Position numbers and translations under genes: made by a program. The notes below the pieces were generated by a model. That model ran no database searches, was not told the DNA's origin, and saw nothing but the letters and a program-made list of their open reading frames with translations. A DNA stretch of 27,289 bases from UBA1189 sp045660385 (GTDB lineage: Bacteria; Bacteroidota; Bacteroidia; Bacteroidales; Bacteroidaceae), in assembly GCA_045660385.1 (NCBI GenBank), contig JAZRDT010000126.1, positions 1-27,289 on the forward strand. Direction: 5' to 3'. Shown here one piece after another: positions 6,617 to 15,467 of the stretch (its first letter is position 1; each line of letters begins with the position of its first letter).

Positions 6617-7930
6617 ATGATTATGAAAAGGATATGCATCGGAATGGTTGCGATACTCGCGACCTTGGCCGTATGGGCCGACAACAGTGTGACTTACCAA
6701 CCCACAGAAGCCAACCTCAAGGCGCGACAGGAATTTGCCGACAGCAAACTGGGCATTTTCATCCACTGGGGCATCTACAGCATGTTTGCCCAAGGCGAGT
6801 GGTATATGACCAATGCAAATCTCGACAACAAAGAATACGCGAAGGCTGCATCGGCATTCTACCCCGCACAGTTCGACGCCAAAGAGTGGGTATCGGCCAT
6901 CAAGGAGGCAGGCGCCAAATACATCTGCTTCACATCGCGCCATCACGATGGTTTCTCGATGTGGGACACCGACGAGTCGGACTACAACATCGTTGACGCC
7001 ACTCCCTTTGGCCGTGATGTCATCAAGGAACTGGCCGACGAATGCCACAAGCAGGGCATAAAGTTGCATTTCTACTATTCGCATATCGACTGGACCCGCG
7101 ACGATTACCCATGGGGACGTACAGGACGCGGAACCGGCAAAGACCCCAACAAGGCCGACTGGCCCCATTACTATGCCTTCATGAACCGCCAGATTACTGA
7201 GCTGCTCACCCGCTATGGCGAGATTGGCGCAATATGGTTCGACGGCTGGTGGGATCATGACCAGGACCCGACTCCCTTTGATTGGCAACTCGATGAGCAA
7301 TATGCGCTGATTCACCGCCTGCAACCCGCATGTCTGGTAGGCAACAACCACCATCAGGAACCGATGGAGGGAGAGGACATTCAGATATTCGAGCGCGACC
7401 TCCCCGGAGAAAACAAGGCGGGACTCTCCGGGCAGTCGGTAAGCCGCCTGCCACTAGAGACATGCCAGACGATGAATGGCATGTGGGGATACAAGATTAT
7501 AGACCAGAACTACAAATCGCCCGAGACACTGATACGTTACCTTGTGAGCACCGCGGGCAAGGGAGCCAATCTGTTGTTGAATATCGGACCGCAGCCTAAT
7601 GGCAAACTGCCTGCAGCAGCCCTCGACCGCTTAAAGGCATTGGGAGAGTGGACCAGCCAATATGGCGAAACCATCTACGGCACTACCGCAGGCGATATCC
7701 CCGCTCAGGACTGGGGAGTGACCACACGTAAAGGCAACCGCCTCTTTGTACACATTTTCAATCTGAACAACACTGAGTTGTTCCTCCCCCTTTCGTGCAA
7801 GGTAAAAAAGGCTTTCGCTTACGACACGCGCGAGGCGATAAAAATGAAACGCACCAAAGAAGGGGTAAACCTGACATTGGGCGCTGTGCCTACGGGAACA
7901 GACTATATCGTAGAGTTGGTAACAGAATAA
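6617..7930 (+). CDS. Secreted alpha-L-fucosidase, GH29
   Basis: A 437-residue glycoside hydrolase that releases alpha-linked L-fucose from glycans by a retaining mechanism. A signal peptide is clear (MKRICIGMVAILATLAVWA, cleavage before DNSV), so it acts in the periplasm or at the surface. GH29 landmarks in order: FGIF-like LGIFIHWGIYS (residues 45-54), YICFTSRHHDGFSMW (102-116), LHFYYSHIDW (150-159) and IGAIWFDGWW (203-212), where D209 is the expected nucleophile; LLLNIGPQPNG follows. The catalytic barrel plus a short C-terminal beta domain accounts for all of the length, with no carbohydrate-binding module. A second start at 6623 is possible. It stands alone, with no SusC/SusD genes nearby, between the divergent psd operon and dnaE, 37 bp upstream of the latter. 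Confidence 0.92.
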   Translation: MIMKRICIGMVAILATLAVWADNSVTYQPTEANLKARQEFADSKLGIFIHWGIYSMFAQGEWYMTNANLDNKEYAKAASAFYPAQFDAKEWVSAIKEAGAKYICFTSRHHDGFSMWDTDESDYNIVDATPFGRDVIKELADECHKQGIKLHFYYSHIDWTRDDYPWGRTGRGTGKDPNKADWPHYYAFMNRQITELLTRYGEIGAIWFDGWWDHDQDPTPFDWQLDEQYALIHRLQPACLVGNNHHQEPMEGEDIQIFERDLPGENKAGLSGQSVSRLPLETCQTMNGMWGYKIIDQNYKSPETLIRYLVSTAGKGANLLLNIGPQPNGKLPAAALDRLKALGEWTSQYGETIYGTTAGDIPAQDWGVTTRKGNRLFVHIFNLNNTELFLPLSCKVKKAFAYDTREAIKMKRTKEGVNLTLGAVPTGTDYIVELVTE

Positions 7931-7967
7931 AGGAGAGCGATTCACGACAACAGTAGGAGATTGAACT

Positions 7968-10900
7968 ATGCAGGAATTCGTACATCTACACGTACATACA
8001 CAATATTCAATTCTTGACGGTCAGGCCAGCGTATCCAAGTTGGTTGACAAGGCCATTGCCGATGGTATGCGCGGAATAGCCGTGACCGACCATGGCAACA
8101 TGATGGGCATAAAAGAGTTTACCAACTATGTAAACAAGAAGAACGGCGGTATCAATGGCGAGATTAAAGACCTGAAAAAACGCATCAAGGCCATTGAGAG
8201 CGGCAAGGAGGAGTGCGAAGATCCCACGGCAACCCTCGCCGAATGCAAAGCGAAAGTAAAGGAACTGGAGGCCAAGCGATTCAAGCCCATCATCGGATGT
8301 GAGATGTACGTAGCCCCTCGCCGCTTGCATCAGAAAGAGGGTAAGCCTGATAGCGCCAACTACCATCTGGTCGTGCTAGCCAAGAACGAAAAGGGATACC
8401 ACAACCTCATCAAGTTAGTGTCGAAAGCGTGGACCGAAGGTTTCTATAACCGCCCTCGTACCGACCGTGTTGAACTGGAGAAATACAAGGAGGGACTCAT
8501 CGTGTGCTCTGCCTGCCTTGGCGGTGAAGTGCCACGCAAAATCACTCGCGACACGCTGAGCGAAGCCGAGGAGGCCATACAATGGTATAAGAGCACCTTT
8601 GGAGACGACTACTACCTGGAACTCCAGCTACACAAGGCAACCGTCGCCCGTGCCAATCACGAAGCATACGAGATGCAGTTGAAGGTGAACGAGAAACTCA
8701 TCGAGTATAGCAAGAAGTTTGGCGTAGGATTAGTATGCACAAACGACGTGCATTTCGTAAACGAAGAGCATGCCGAGGCCCACGACCGCCTCATCTGTCT
8801 ATCGACAGGTAAAGATCTGGACGACCCACAACGCATGCTTTACTCGAAGCAAGAGTGGATGAAAACAACTGCCGAGATGAATGAGATCTTCGGCCACATT
8901 CCCGAGGCACTGGCCAATACGGTAAAGATTTGTGACCAGGTAGAGTTCTACTCCATCGACAACCCGCCTATCATGCCTAACTTCGAGATTCCCGAAGATT
9001 TCGGAACCGAAGAGAGCTACCGCGCCAAGTATACAGAAGAGGACCTTTTCAACGAGTTCACACGCGACGAAAAAGGCAACGTTGTGCTGAGCCAAGCCGA
9101 TGCCGAGGCGAAGATTGAGAAGCTCGGCGGCTACAACAAACTCTATCGCATCAAGTTGGAAGCCGACTATCTGAAGAAGCTGACGATGGATGGTGCCAAG
9201 AAATACTACCCCGACATGACGCCCGAAGTGGAAGACCGCCTTATCTTCGAGCTGCACATCATGAAGACGATGGGTTTTCCGGGCTACTTCCTCATCGTGC
9301 AGGACTTCATTTGGGCGGCACGTAACCTGCTGGGCGTATCGGTAGGTCCGGGCCGTGGATCAGCAGCAGGATCTGCCGTTGCCTACTGTCTGGAGATTAC
9401 ACGTATCGACCCCATCAAATACGACCTGCTGTTTGAGCGTTTCCTCAACCCCGACCGTATCTCACTCCCCGATATCGACGTTGACTTCGATGATGATGGA
9501 CGTGGTGAGGTGCTGCGTTGGGTAACCGAAAAATATGGTGCCGAGAAGGTGGCACATATCATCACCTACGGCACAATGGCTACAAAGATGGCCTTGAAGG
9601 ATGTTGCACGCGTGCAGAAACTTCCGCTCGACCGCGCTAACTACCTCTGCAAGCTCATTCCGGATAAGTTGCCCGACAAGAAGCTGAATCTGACAAATGC
9701 AATTGAAGCAATCCCCGAACTACAGGAGGCCGAGACATCGCCCGATCCCGTATTGCGCGACACCATCAAGTATGCCAAGATGCTCGAGGGAAACGTACGC
9801 GGAACAGGTGTACACGCTTGTGGTACCATTATCTGCCGCGACCCGATTACCGATTGGGTGCCCGTGAGCACAGCCGACGACAAGGAAACGGGCGAGAAGT
9901 TGCTGGTCACACAGTATGAAGGTAGCGTGATTGAGGACACAGGCTTGATCAAGATGGACTTCCTCGGTCTGAAGACACTCTCCATCATTAAGGAGGCCGT
10001 AGCCAATGTCAAGCAGAGTCTGGGCATTGACATCGACATCGACACCATCTCCATCGAAGACCCCAAGACATACCAGCTCTACTGCGAGGGCAAGACCATC
10101 GGAACCTTCCAGTTTGAGTCGCCCGGTATGCAGAAATATCTACGCGAGCTGCAACCTTCTACCTTCGAGGACCTCATTGCCATGAATGCCCTGTATCGCC
10201 CGGGCCCAATGGACTATATCCCCGACTTCATTGCCCGTAAACATGGCCGCAAGCCCATCGAATACGATATCGCCTGCATGGAGAAGTACCTGAAGGACAC
10301 CTACGGCATTACGGTATACCAAGAGCAGGTGATGTTGCTCTCGCGCCAGTTGGCCGACTTCACCCGCGGTGAGTCCGACGCCCTGCGTAAGGCGATGGGT
10401 AAGAAGAAAAAGGACATCGTAGACAAGATGAAGCCCAAGTTTATCGAAGGCGGAAAGAAGAATGGGCACGACCCCAAGATTCTGGATAAGATCTGGGGCG
10501 ACTGGGAGAAGTTTGCTTCATACGCCTTCAACAAGAGCCATGCCACCTGTTACTCATGGGTAGCCTATCAGACCGCCTACCTCAAAGCCAACTACCCGCC
10601 ACAATACATGGCCGCCAACCTTTCGCGTAACCTCTCGCGCATTGACGAAATCACCAAGCTCATGGACGAATGTAAAGCAATGGGCATCAACGTACTTGGC
10701 CCCGATGTGAACGAGAGCTACCTCAAATTCTCTGTCAACGCCAGGGGCGACATCCGTTTCGGACTTGGCGGTGTGAAGGGTGTAGGTGAAGGTGCCGTAG
10801 AAAGCATCATCAAGGAGCGCGAGACGAATGGCCCCTACAAGAGCATCTATGATTTTGTCGAGCGCGTCAACCTGCAGGCTTGCAACCGCAAGAACCTTGA

Positions 10901-11771
10901 ATGCCTGGCATTGTCGGGCGCATTCGACTGCTTCCCCGAACTCAAGCGCGAGGAGTACTTTGCCGAGACGCCCAAGAAGGAGGGATTCCTTGATATCCTC
11001 ATCCGCTATGGTGCCCGCGTGCAAACTGAACGCAGTTCGGCCATGAACTCGCTTTTCGGCATGGACAGCATGGCAGAGACCATCACCCAGCCCAAAGTTC
11101 CCGAAGAGGTCCCCGTATGGTCTACTATCGAGCGGCTTAACAAGGAGCGCGACCTCGTAGGTATCTACCTCTCGGCGCATCCGCTCGATGAATATCGAAT
11201 CATCCTCGAGGATGTATGCTCGGTACACCTTGCCGACATCCAGGAGGTACTCGACAAGAAAGAGGAGCGCGACATCTCCATCGGCGGAGTGGTCACCAGC
11301 ATCCGAAACGGATTCACGAAGAACAACAAACCCTTCGGCATCACCAAGATCGAGGACTTTACAGGAACCTATGAGGTCGCTCTTTTCGGCGATGATTGGA
11401 TGCGTTGGAACAACTTCATGAAGGAGGATTATTTCCTATACATAAAGGGACGCATAGCACCGCGTAAATTCAGCCCCGACCTTTTCGAGCTGAGAGTAGG
11501 CTCGATAGAACTGCTCCCCGACGTCAAGGACACTCTGGTAGAAAGCATCACCATTGAGATTGACTTGGATGCGTTGAACGATGAGGTTATCAACGAACTC
11601 TCGACACTGCTGCTTAGCCATCCTGGTAAGGCAGACCTCTATTTCCGCATAAAAGACGGGGAAGGCACGCTCAATGCCGATCTAAAATCAAGAAGTTTGA
11701 AAGTATCCGTGCAAAAAGATTTGATAAATTACATAAAAAGTCACGACGGATTGGAGTACAAAGTAAATTAA
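7968..11771 (+). CDS. dnaE: DNA polymerase III subunit alpha
   Basis: A 1267-residue replicative polymerase catalytic subunit. It opens with a PHP domain (EFVHLHVHTQYSILDG, VTDHGNMMGI) containing a Lys/Glu-rich insertion at about residues 60-105. GPGRGSAAGS (about 459) and LPDIDVDFDDDGR (D502, D504, D506) form the C-family polymerase active site, and YGTMATKMALKDVARV follows. The thumb/fingers region has MNALYRPGPMDYIP, YQEQVMLLSRQLADFTRGE and FNKSHATCYSWVAYQ. The C-terminus contains the helix-hairpin-helix region and an OB fold (RDISIGGVVTSIRNGFT to YEVALFGDDW). An AGGAGA-type sequence lies in the 37-bp gap after the fucosidase gene. It may be read from the fucosidase promoter, as no separate -7 box is evident. 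Confidence 0.97.
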   Translation: MQEFVHLHVHTQYSILDGQASVSKLVDKAIADGMRGIAVTDHGNMMGIKEFTNYVNKKNGGINGEIKDLKKRIKAIESGKEECEDPTATLAECKAKVKELEAKRFKPIIGCEMYVAPRRLHQKEGKPDSANYHLVVLAKNEKGYHNLIKLVSKAWTEGFYNRPRTDRVELEKYKEGLIVCSACLGGEVPRKITRDTLSEAEEAIQWYKSTFGDDYYLELQLHKATVARANHEAYEMQLKVNEKLIEYSKKFGVGLVCTNDVHFVNEEHAEAHDRLICLSTGKDLDDPQRMLYSKQEWMKTTAEMNEIFGHIPEALANTVKICDQVEFYSIDNPPIMPNFEIPEDFGTEESYRAKYTEEDLFNEFTRDEKGNVVLSQADAEAKIEKLGGYNKLYRIKLEADYLKKLTMDGAKKYYPDMTPEVEDRLIFELHIMKTMGFPGYFLIVQDFIWAARNLLGVSVGPGRGSAAGSAVAYCLEITRIDPIKYDLLFERFLNPDRISLPDIDVDFDDDGRGEVLRWVTEKYGAEKVAHIITYGTMATKMALKDVARVQKLPLDRANYLCKLIPDKLPDKKLNLTNAIEAIPELQEAETSPDPVLRDTIKYAKMLEGNVRGTGVHACGTIICRDPITDWVPVSTADDKETGEKLLVTQYEGSVIEDTGLIKMDFLGLKTLSIIKEAVANVKQSLGIDIDIDTISIEDPKTYQLYCEGKTIGTFQFESPGMQKYLRELQPSTFEDLIAMNALYRPGPMDYIPDFIARKHGRKPIEYDIACMEKYLKDTYGITVYQEQVMLLSRQLADFTRGESDALRKAMGKKKKDIVDKMKPKFIEGGKKNGHDPKILDKIWGDWEKFASYAFNKSHATCYSWVAYQTAYLKANYPPQYMAANLSRNLSRIDEITKLMDECKAMGINVLGPDVNESYLKFSVNARGDIRFGLGGVKGVGEGAVESIIKERETNGPYKSIYDFVERVNLQACNRKNLECLALSGAFDCFPELKREEYFAETPKKEGFLDILIRYGARVQTERSSAMNSLFGMDSMAETITQPKVPEEVPVWSTIERLNKERDLVGIYLSAHPLDEYRIILEDVCSVHLADIQEVLDKKEERDISIGGVVTSIRNGFTKNNKPFGITKIEDFTGTYEVALFGDDWMRWNNFMKEDYFLYIKGRIAPRKFSPDLFELRVGSIELLPDVKDTLVESITIEIDLDALNDEVINELSTLLLSHPGKADLYFRIKDGEGTLNADLKSRSLKVSVQKDLINYIKSHDGLEYKVN

Positions 11772-11775
11772 ATAG

Positions 11776-11783
11776 TATCTTTG
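11776..11783 (+). promoter_or_regulatory. -7 box for trxA
   Basis: TATCTTTG starts 4 bp after the dnaE stop codon and 57 bp before the trxA ATG. A TTG at 11751-11753, inside the end of dnaE, is a loose -33 candidate with a 22-bp spacer. Confidence 0.55.
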
Positions 11784-11832
11784 CAAATACAAAAGAAGAT
11801 AACAGAGAAGAAATACTAAAACTAAAAGAACT

Positions 11833-12147
11833 ATGGCAGTACAAATCACAGACAGCAATTTTGAGGCATTGCTCGCAGAGGGCAAGCCCGTAGTAGTAGA
11901 CTTTTGGGCCACATGGTGCGGTCCTTGCAAGAAGATCGCTCCCGATATCGAGGCACTCGCTGAGGAATACGAAGGCCGCGTCATCATCGGCAAGTGCGAT
12001 GTAGACGACAACGACGAGCTCACATCAAAGTTCGGCGTACGCAACATCCCCACCGTCATCTTCCTCAAGAACGGAGAGGTAGTAGACAAGACTGTAGGCG
12101 CAGCTACCAAGGCTGCATTCGCAGAGAAGATCGAGGCACTGCTCTAA
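11833..12147 (+). CDS. trxA: Thioredoxin
   Basis: A 104-residue cytosolic disulfide reductase of classical length. The redox motif WCGPCKK has cysteines C29 and C32, preceded by VVDFWAT, and the cis-proline loop appears as VRNIPTVIFLKNGE. There is no signal peptide, so it is the cytoplasmic form reduced by thioredoxin reductase. Its own promoter lies just after dnaE. The acidic small protein gene follows 30 bp later, before the terminator, so the two are most likely one transcript. Confidence 0.96.
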   Translation: MAVQITDSNFEALLAEGKPVVVDFWATWCGPCKKIAPDIEALAEEYEGRVIIGKCDVDDNDELTSKFGVRNIPTVIFLKNGEVVDKTVGAATKAAFAEKIEALL

Positions 12148-12177
12148 GAAGTCCCAAAACCACTAACACATAGAATC

Positions 12178-12507
12178 ATGAACGACGAATTCCTCATGGA
12201 TGACCTTGATGACGAAAAAACCGTCGAGTTTATCCGAAACTATTTACCCCAAGAACTCAAGGAGAAGTTCACCGACGATGACCTTTACTATATCCTCGAC
12301 GTCATTGCCGACTTCTATTTCAGCAGCGGTTTGCTCGATGCCAAACCCGACGAAGACGGTTATGTAGAGATTGACACTGAAAAGATTGTCGATTACATCG
12401 TCAAGGAGGCCAAGAAAGACAAGATTGGAGAGTGGTTGCCCGAAGACATTGAGCTTGTAGTGCAGGCAGAGATGGAATATGGTAATAGCCTTGGACAGGT
12501 AGATTAA
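12178..12507 (+). CDS. Conserved acidic small protein, unknown function
   Basis: A 109-residue, strongly acidic soluble protein (for example MDDLDDEKTVEF, KFTDDDLYYILDVIADFYF, DAKPDEDGYVEIDTEKI), predicted mostly helical. There is no signal peptide, membrane segment or cysteine pair. I do not recognise a named family, though small acidic proteins beside trxA/dnaE occur in Bacteroidales. It is 30 bp downstream of trxA and directly upstream of a strong terminator, so it is co-expressed with thioredoxin. Confidence 0.82.
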   Translation: MNDEFLMDDLDDEKTVEFIRNYLPQELKEKFTDDDLYYILDVIADFYFSSGLLDAKPDEDGYVEIDTEKIVDYIVKEAKKDKIGEWLPEDIELVVQAEMEYGNSLGQVD

Positions 12508-12529
12508 AAGATACTCGTTCTTATACAAG

Positions 12530-12563
12530 GAAAGGTTGGCAAATGCCAACCTTTCTTATTTTT
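12530..12563 (+). terminator. Intrinsic terminator of the trxA unit
   Basis: Stem AAAGGTTGGC (12531-12540), loop AAAT, stem GCCAACCTTT (12545-12554), extended by a G-C pair at 12530/12555 and followed by TTATTTTT. A textbook rho-independent terminator 22 bp after the last stop codon. Confidence 0.92.
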
Positions 12564-12582
12564 CCGAATGAGTATATACAAA

Positions 12583-12609
12583 CAAAAAAGAGACCCATGT
12601 AGGTCTCTT
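12583..12609 (-). terminator. Intrinsic terminator of the tRNA-Val unit
   Basis: On the minus strand AAGAGACC, a 6-nt loop, GGTCTCTT (12588-12609), then a T-tract through 12583. It lies 8 bp past the last tRNA. Confidence 0.85.
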
Positions 12610-12617
12610 CATTATTG

Positions 12618-12692
12618 TGGGCGTTGACGGATTCGAACCGCCGACCCTCTGCTTGTAAGGCAGATGCTCTGAACCAGCTGAGCTAAACGCCC
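12618..12692 (-). tRNA. tRNA-Val (anticodon UAC), second copy
   Basis: A 75-nt cloverleaf: acceptor GGGCGTT/AACGCCC, D arm GCTC...GAGC, anticodon stem TCTGC/GCAGA with loop CTTACAA (anticodon TAC), T arm GGCGG-TTCGAAT-CCGTC and discriminator A. CCA is not encoded. Identical in sequence to the copy at 12740-12814. Confidence 0.97.
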
Positions 12693-12739
12693 GAAAGGAT
12701 AAGATCGCGTGCTCAAGAGTGAAGGCTTCAAGTTTTTTG

Positions 12740-12814
12740 TGGGCGTTGACGGATTCGAACCGCCGACCCTCTGCTTGTAAGGCAGATGCTCTGAACCAGC
12801 TGAGCTAAACGCCC
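12740..12814 (-). tRNA. tRNA-Val (anticodon UAC), first copy
   Basis: The same 75-nt sequence and fold as the downstream copy, separated from it by 47 nt. With the promoter at 12844-12874 and terminator at 12583-12609 it forms a two-tRNA transcription unit. Confidence 0.97.
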
Positions 12815-12843
12815 GAACGCCTTCATTGTTCTCAAAAGCGGTG

Positions 12844-12874
12844 CAAAGGTACAGCTTTTTGAATTAACAACAAA
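12844..12874 (-). promoter_or_regulatory. Promoter of the tRNA-Val pair
   Basis: On the minus strand TTTG (12871-12874), a 19-bp spacer and TACCTTTG (12844-12851), a perfect consensus with ideal spacing, 30 bp before the first tRNA. Confidence 0.85.
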
Positions 12875-12963
12875 ACATTTCAGCAAATATTTTTCGTTTT
12901 TGGCTAATTTTTCTTCATTTCGGTCAATTCAGCCCCCATTTTATCGGCAAATACGGCATCGGT

Positions 12964-12995
12964 AAAAAAAATGAGGGGAGAGCAAAGCCCTCCCC
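12964..12995 (-). terminator. Intrinsic terminator of the downstream ompA gene
   Basis: On the minus strand GGGGAGGGC, loop TTT, GCTCTCCCC (12975-12995; nine pairs including one G-T), then TCA and a run of eight T. It lies 40 bp past the stop codon at 13035. Confidence 0.9.
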
Positions 12996-13034
12996 ATCCG
13001 ATGCAAAGGTATCACGCAAGACGACACCCATGCC

Positions 13035-14156
13035 TTACATTGCTTCAATGATGACGCGTCGGTTGAACGATGCAGGATCAAGTGTGGCAACACCGCCCTT
13101 GCCTTCAATCGAAAGATTAGCCTTATTGACACCCATCTTCACCAGTTCATCGGCAATAGCCTGTGCACGGCTCAACGAAAGTTTCTGATTGTAGGCAGCA
13201 TTACCCGTAGCACTGTCGGCATAACCCACAATATGCAACTTCGCATTCTTCTGCTTTGCCATATCAGCTATAGCCTTCAGATTGACCATCTCCTTCTTTG
13301 ACGCCAACTTTGAAGAGTTCAGCGCAAAGAACACCGACTGAGGAGCAGTCACACAATCATTGACAACCTTCTCCTTCACCACCTCGCGAGGTTTCTGAGC
13401 CAGTTGGTTGCGCAGGTTACGGTTGACAGCCTGTTCCTGTACCAATGCGTCATTCAGAGCCGCAATCTCAGCCGCATTCATCATCACCAGAGAGCTGATG
13501 TCGGGCGTATTGTTCCAAGTATCACCACCTATATTATAGGTAATACCAGCCGTGAGAGAGAAGAGGTTGTCAAAGCCTCGCTTTTCACCCGGGACACCAT
13601 CCATATCCCTGTCGGCCAACAATGCGCCCATCTCCACATTCACCCTCCACGAATCGTTCAAGCGGAATGTATTCAAAAGGCCCACATTGAAGCCAAAGGC
13701 ATAGGTGTTTTGGTCAAATACCCTCACGCCGCCCATACCGATGTAGGGGATCATGTTGTACAGACGGGTTGAGTTATAGCCCATCACCATATTGGTCACA
13801 TTCATCATCGCATCAATATGGAGATTCGCATAATTGTCCTTCTCACTATATCCTTGGAACTCATATCCATTATAAGCAAGACGCATACCGATACCAGGGG
13901 TAAACCATTTACCTACATAGGCCAGACCAGAGAAGGTAATACGGTCCTTGAACTCCTGCTTTCCCTCGGGATAGAGATACGAGAACTGCGCTCCGGCATT
14001 GAGCGAAATAAACCAGTTATCCCAGAAACTGTTCGTCTGCACGCTATACTTCGATACAGGCACCTCGGCCACTTCCACCACCTCAGTCATTTGAGCATGG
14101 GCCACAGACACAGAAAACAAGGCCGCAGCCGCCATCATACTAATTACTTTTTTCAT
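13035..14156 (-). CDS. OmpA-family outer membrane protein (copy 1)
   Basis: A 373-residue protein with a Sec signal peptide (MKKVISMMAAAALFSVSVAHA), a beta-barrel-like N-terminal domain beginning SKYSVQTNSFWDNWFISL, a short helical linker (AALNDALVQEQAVNRNLRNQ) and a C-terminal OmpA domain from about residue 275 (SVFFALNSSKLASKKE...). The peptidoglycan-contacting Asp and Arg of the domain are present in GYADSATG and LSLSRAQA. It should anchor the outer membrane to the cell wall. It ends with NRRVIIEAM. It is a paralog of the gene directly upstream and has its own terminator and probable promoter, so the pair can be expressed separately. Confidence 0.93.
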   Translation of the reverse strand: MKKVISMMAAAALFSVSVAHAQMTEVVEVAEVPVSKYSVQTNSFWDNWFISLNAGAQFSYLYPEGKQEFKDRITFSGLAYVGKWFTPGIGMRLAYNGYEFQGYSEKDNYANLHIDAMMNVTNMVMGYNSTRLYNMIPYIGMGGVRVFDQNTYAFGFNVGLLNTFRLNDSWRVNVEMGALLADRDMDGVPGEKRGFDNLFSLTAGITYNIGGDTWNNTPDISSLVMMNAAEIAALNDALVQEQAVNRNLRNQLAQKPREVVKEKVVNDCVTAPQSVFFALNSSKLASKKEMVNLKAIADMAKQKNAKLHIVGYADSATGNAAYNQKLSLSRAQAIADELVKMGVNKANLSIEGKGGVATLDPASFNRRVIIEAM

Positions 14157-14238
14157 ACAATTGAATCTTTAAGTTATGTTTACAAAAAAGTCTCATGTAT
14201 AGGAATAACACAAGAACGTATGATTTGTTTACAAGTGG

Positions 14239-14268
14239 CAAATATTAACGCATGGCTCTGCGGGCAAA
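14239..14268 (-). promoter_or_regulatory. Possible promoter for ompA copy 1
   Basis: On the minus strand TTTG (14265-14268), an 18-bp spacer and AATATTTG (14239-14246), one base off TAnnTTTG, 82 bp before the ATG. It sits just past the terminator of the upstream paralog. Confidence 0.45.
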
Positions 14269-14283
14269 ACCACAAACCATGCA

Positions 14284-14317
14284 GACAAGAAAAGGGGACT
14301 CGCAATGCAAGTCCCCT
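14284..14317 (-). terminator. Intrinsic terminator of ompA copy 2
   Basis: On the minus strand AGGGGACT, a 9-nt centre, AGTCCCCT (14293-14317), then TTTCTTG. It starts 23 bp past the stop codon at 14341. Confidence 0.85.
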
Positions 14318-14340
14318 CTATTCTGTTATGGAAGTTCCTA

Positions 14341-15396
14341 TTAGAGAGCCTCGATGATAACACGACGGTTGTAAGAAGCGGGCTTAACCTCAGCTACGCC
14401 ACCCTTACCTTCAACTACGATGTTCTCCTCAGCTACGCCCAATTTAACCAACTCCTTAGCAACGGCCTTAGCACGACGCTCAGAAAGTTGCTGGTTGTAA
14501 GCAGCAGAACCAGTAGCGCTATCAGCAAAACCTGTAACCTTCAGCTTAGCACCGTTGTTCTTAGCCATGTTAGCCAAAGACTCGAGGTTAAGGATTTCCT
14601 TCTTAGAAGCGATAGCAGAAGAGTTGAATGCGAAGAATACTGACTGGGGAGCAGCGAGTACTTCCTTAACAACCTTCTCCTTGATAACCTCTTTGGGCTT
14701 CTTAGCCAACTGCTCCTTCAAGTTCTTGTTCTCGTTCTGCTCTGCAGAGAGTGCCTCGTTCAAGCTGGCGAGCTGAGCAGCGTGCATAGCTGTAAGAGCA
14801 GCCATATCGGGAGAAGCATCGAAGCCACGACCACCGATATTCCATGTCAAGCCGAGAGCAGCACCTACCTGGATGTTCTTCTCAACATACTGCTTAGCGA
14901 AGAGCTCAAGATCCAAAGACAAAGCGTTGCAGAGACGGAATGTGCTCAAGTAACCTACAGTCCAGGGAGTCCAGCCCTTGTTGCCCCACATATAGCCAGC
15001 ACCTACATAAGGAATAGCATTGTAAACGCGATCCTGCTTGTATCCGCAGAACATGTTGGTCAAGTTGAACATTGTCTCACCATAGAGAGCATAGCCATTG
15101 AACTGCTCGCCAGCCTCGTTCTTATAAGAGGGAAGGTGGCTCTGCAAACGAAGACCCAAACCAGGAGTAAACCACTTACCGAGTGAAACGGTGAAGTTAG
15201 GAGTCAATGTGTCGAACATGTCAACGCCATCATTAGTAACGGGCGATACCTGAACGCCACCACCAAGAGAAATGAACCAATTGCTCCAGAAGCTGTTGGT
15301 TTGAACGCTGTGTTTTCTTACAGGATAATCCTCAGTCTGAGCCATTGCGCATACAGACACTCCTGCAACTACCAAAGCCATCAAAAACTTTTTCAT
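14341..15396 (-). CDS. OmpA-family outer membrane protein (copy 2)
   Basis: A 351-residue paralog of the 373-residue protein, with signal peptide MKKFLMALVVAGVSVCAMA, barrel domain start RKHSVQTNSFWSNWFISLGG, linker helix (ASLNEALSAEQNENKNLKEQ) and a C-terminal OmpA domain (SVFFAFNSSAIASKKE, GFADSATGSAAYNQQLSERRAKAVAKEL) with the conserved Asp and Arg. It ends NRRVIIEAL. The gene shows a restricted codon set (many gct, aag, gta, ttc), suggesting high expression. It has its own upstream promoter with a leader of about 90 nt. Confidence 0.93.
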   Translation of the reverse strand: MKKFLMALVVAGVSVCAMAQTEDYPVRKHSVQTNSFWSNWFISLGGGVQVSPVTNDGVDMFDTLTPNFTVSLGKWFTPGLGLRLQSHLPSYKNEAGEQFNGYALYGETMFNLTNMFCGYKQDRVYNAIPYVGAGYMWGNKGWTPWTVGYLSTFRLCNALSLDLELFAKQYVEKNIQVGAALGLTWNIGGRGFDASPDMAALTAMHAAQLASLNEALSAEQNENKNLKEQLAKKPKEVIKEKVVKEVLAAPQSVFFAFNSSAIASKKEILNLESLANMAKNNGAKLKVTGFADSATGSAAYNQQLSERRAKAVAKELVKLGVAEENIVVEGKGGVAEVKPASYNRRVIIEAL

Positions 15397-15467
15397 ACTT
15401 TTACTTTTTTAGTTTAAGGAATAATAATTTATAAAATTTCAACTATTTCATTCGCATTGTGAAGTAT

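Noticed and set aside
13004..13011. TACCTTTG -7-like box (minus) between the ompA copy 1 stop and its terminator
   Set aside because: Transcription from it would run straight into the terminator hairpin, and there is no -33 element; probably chance.
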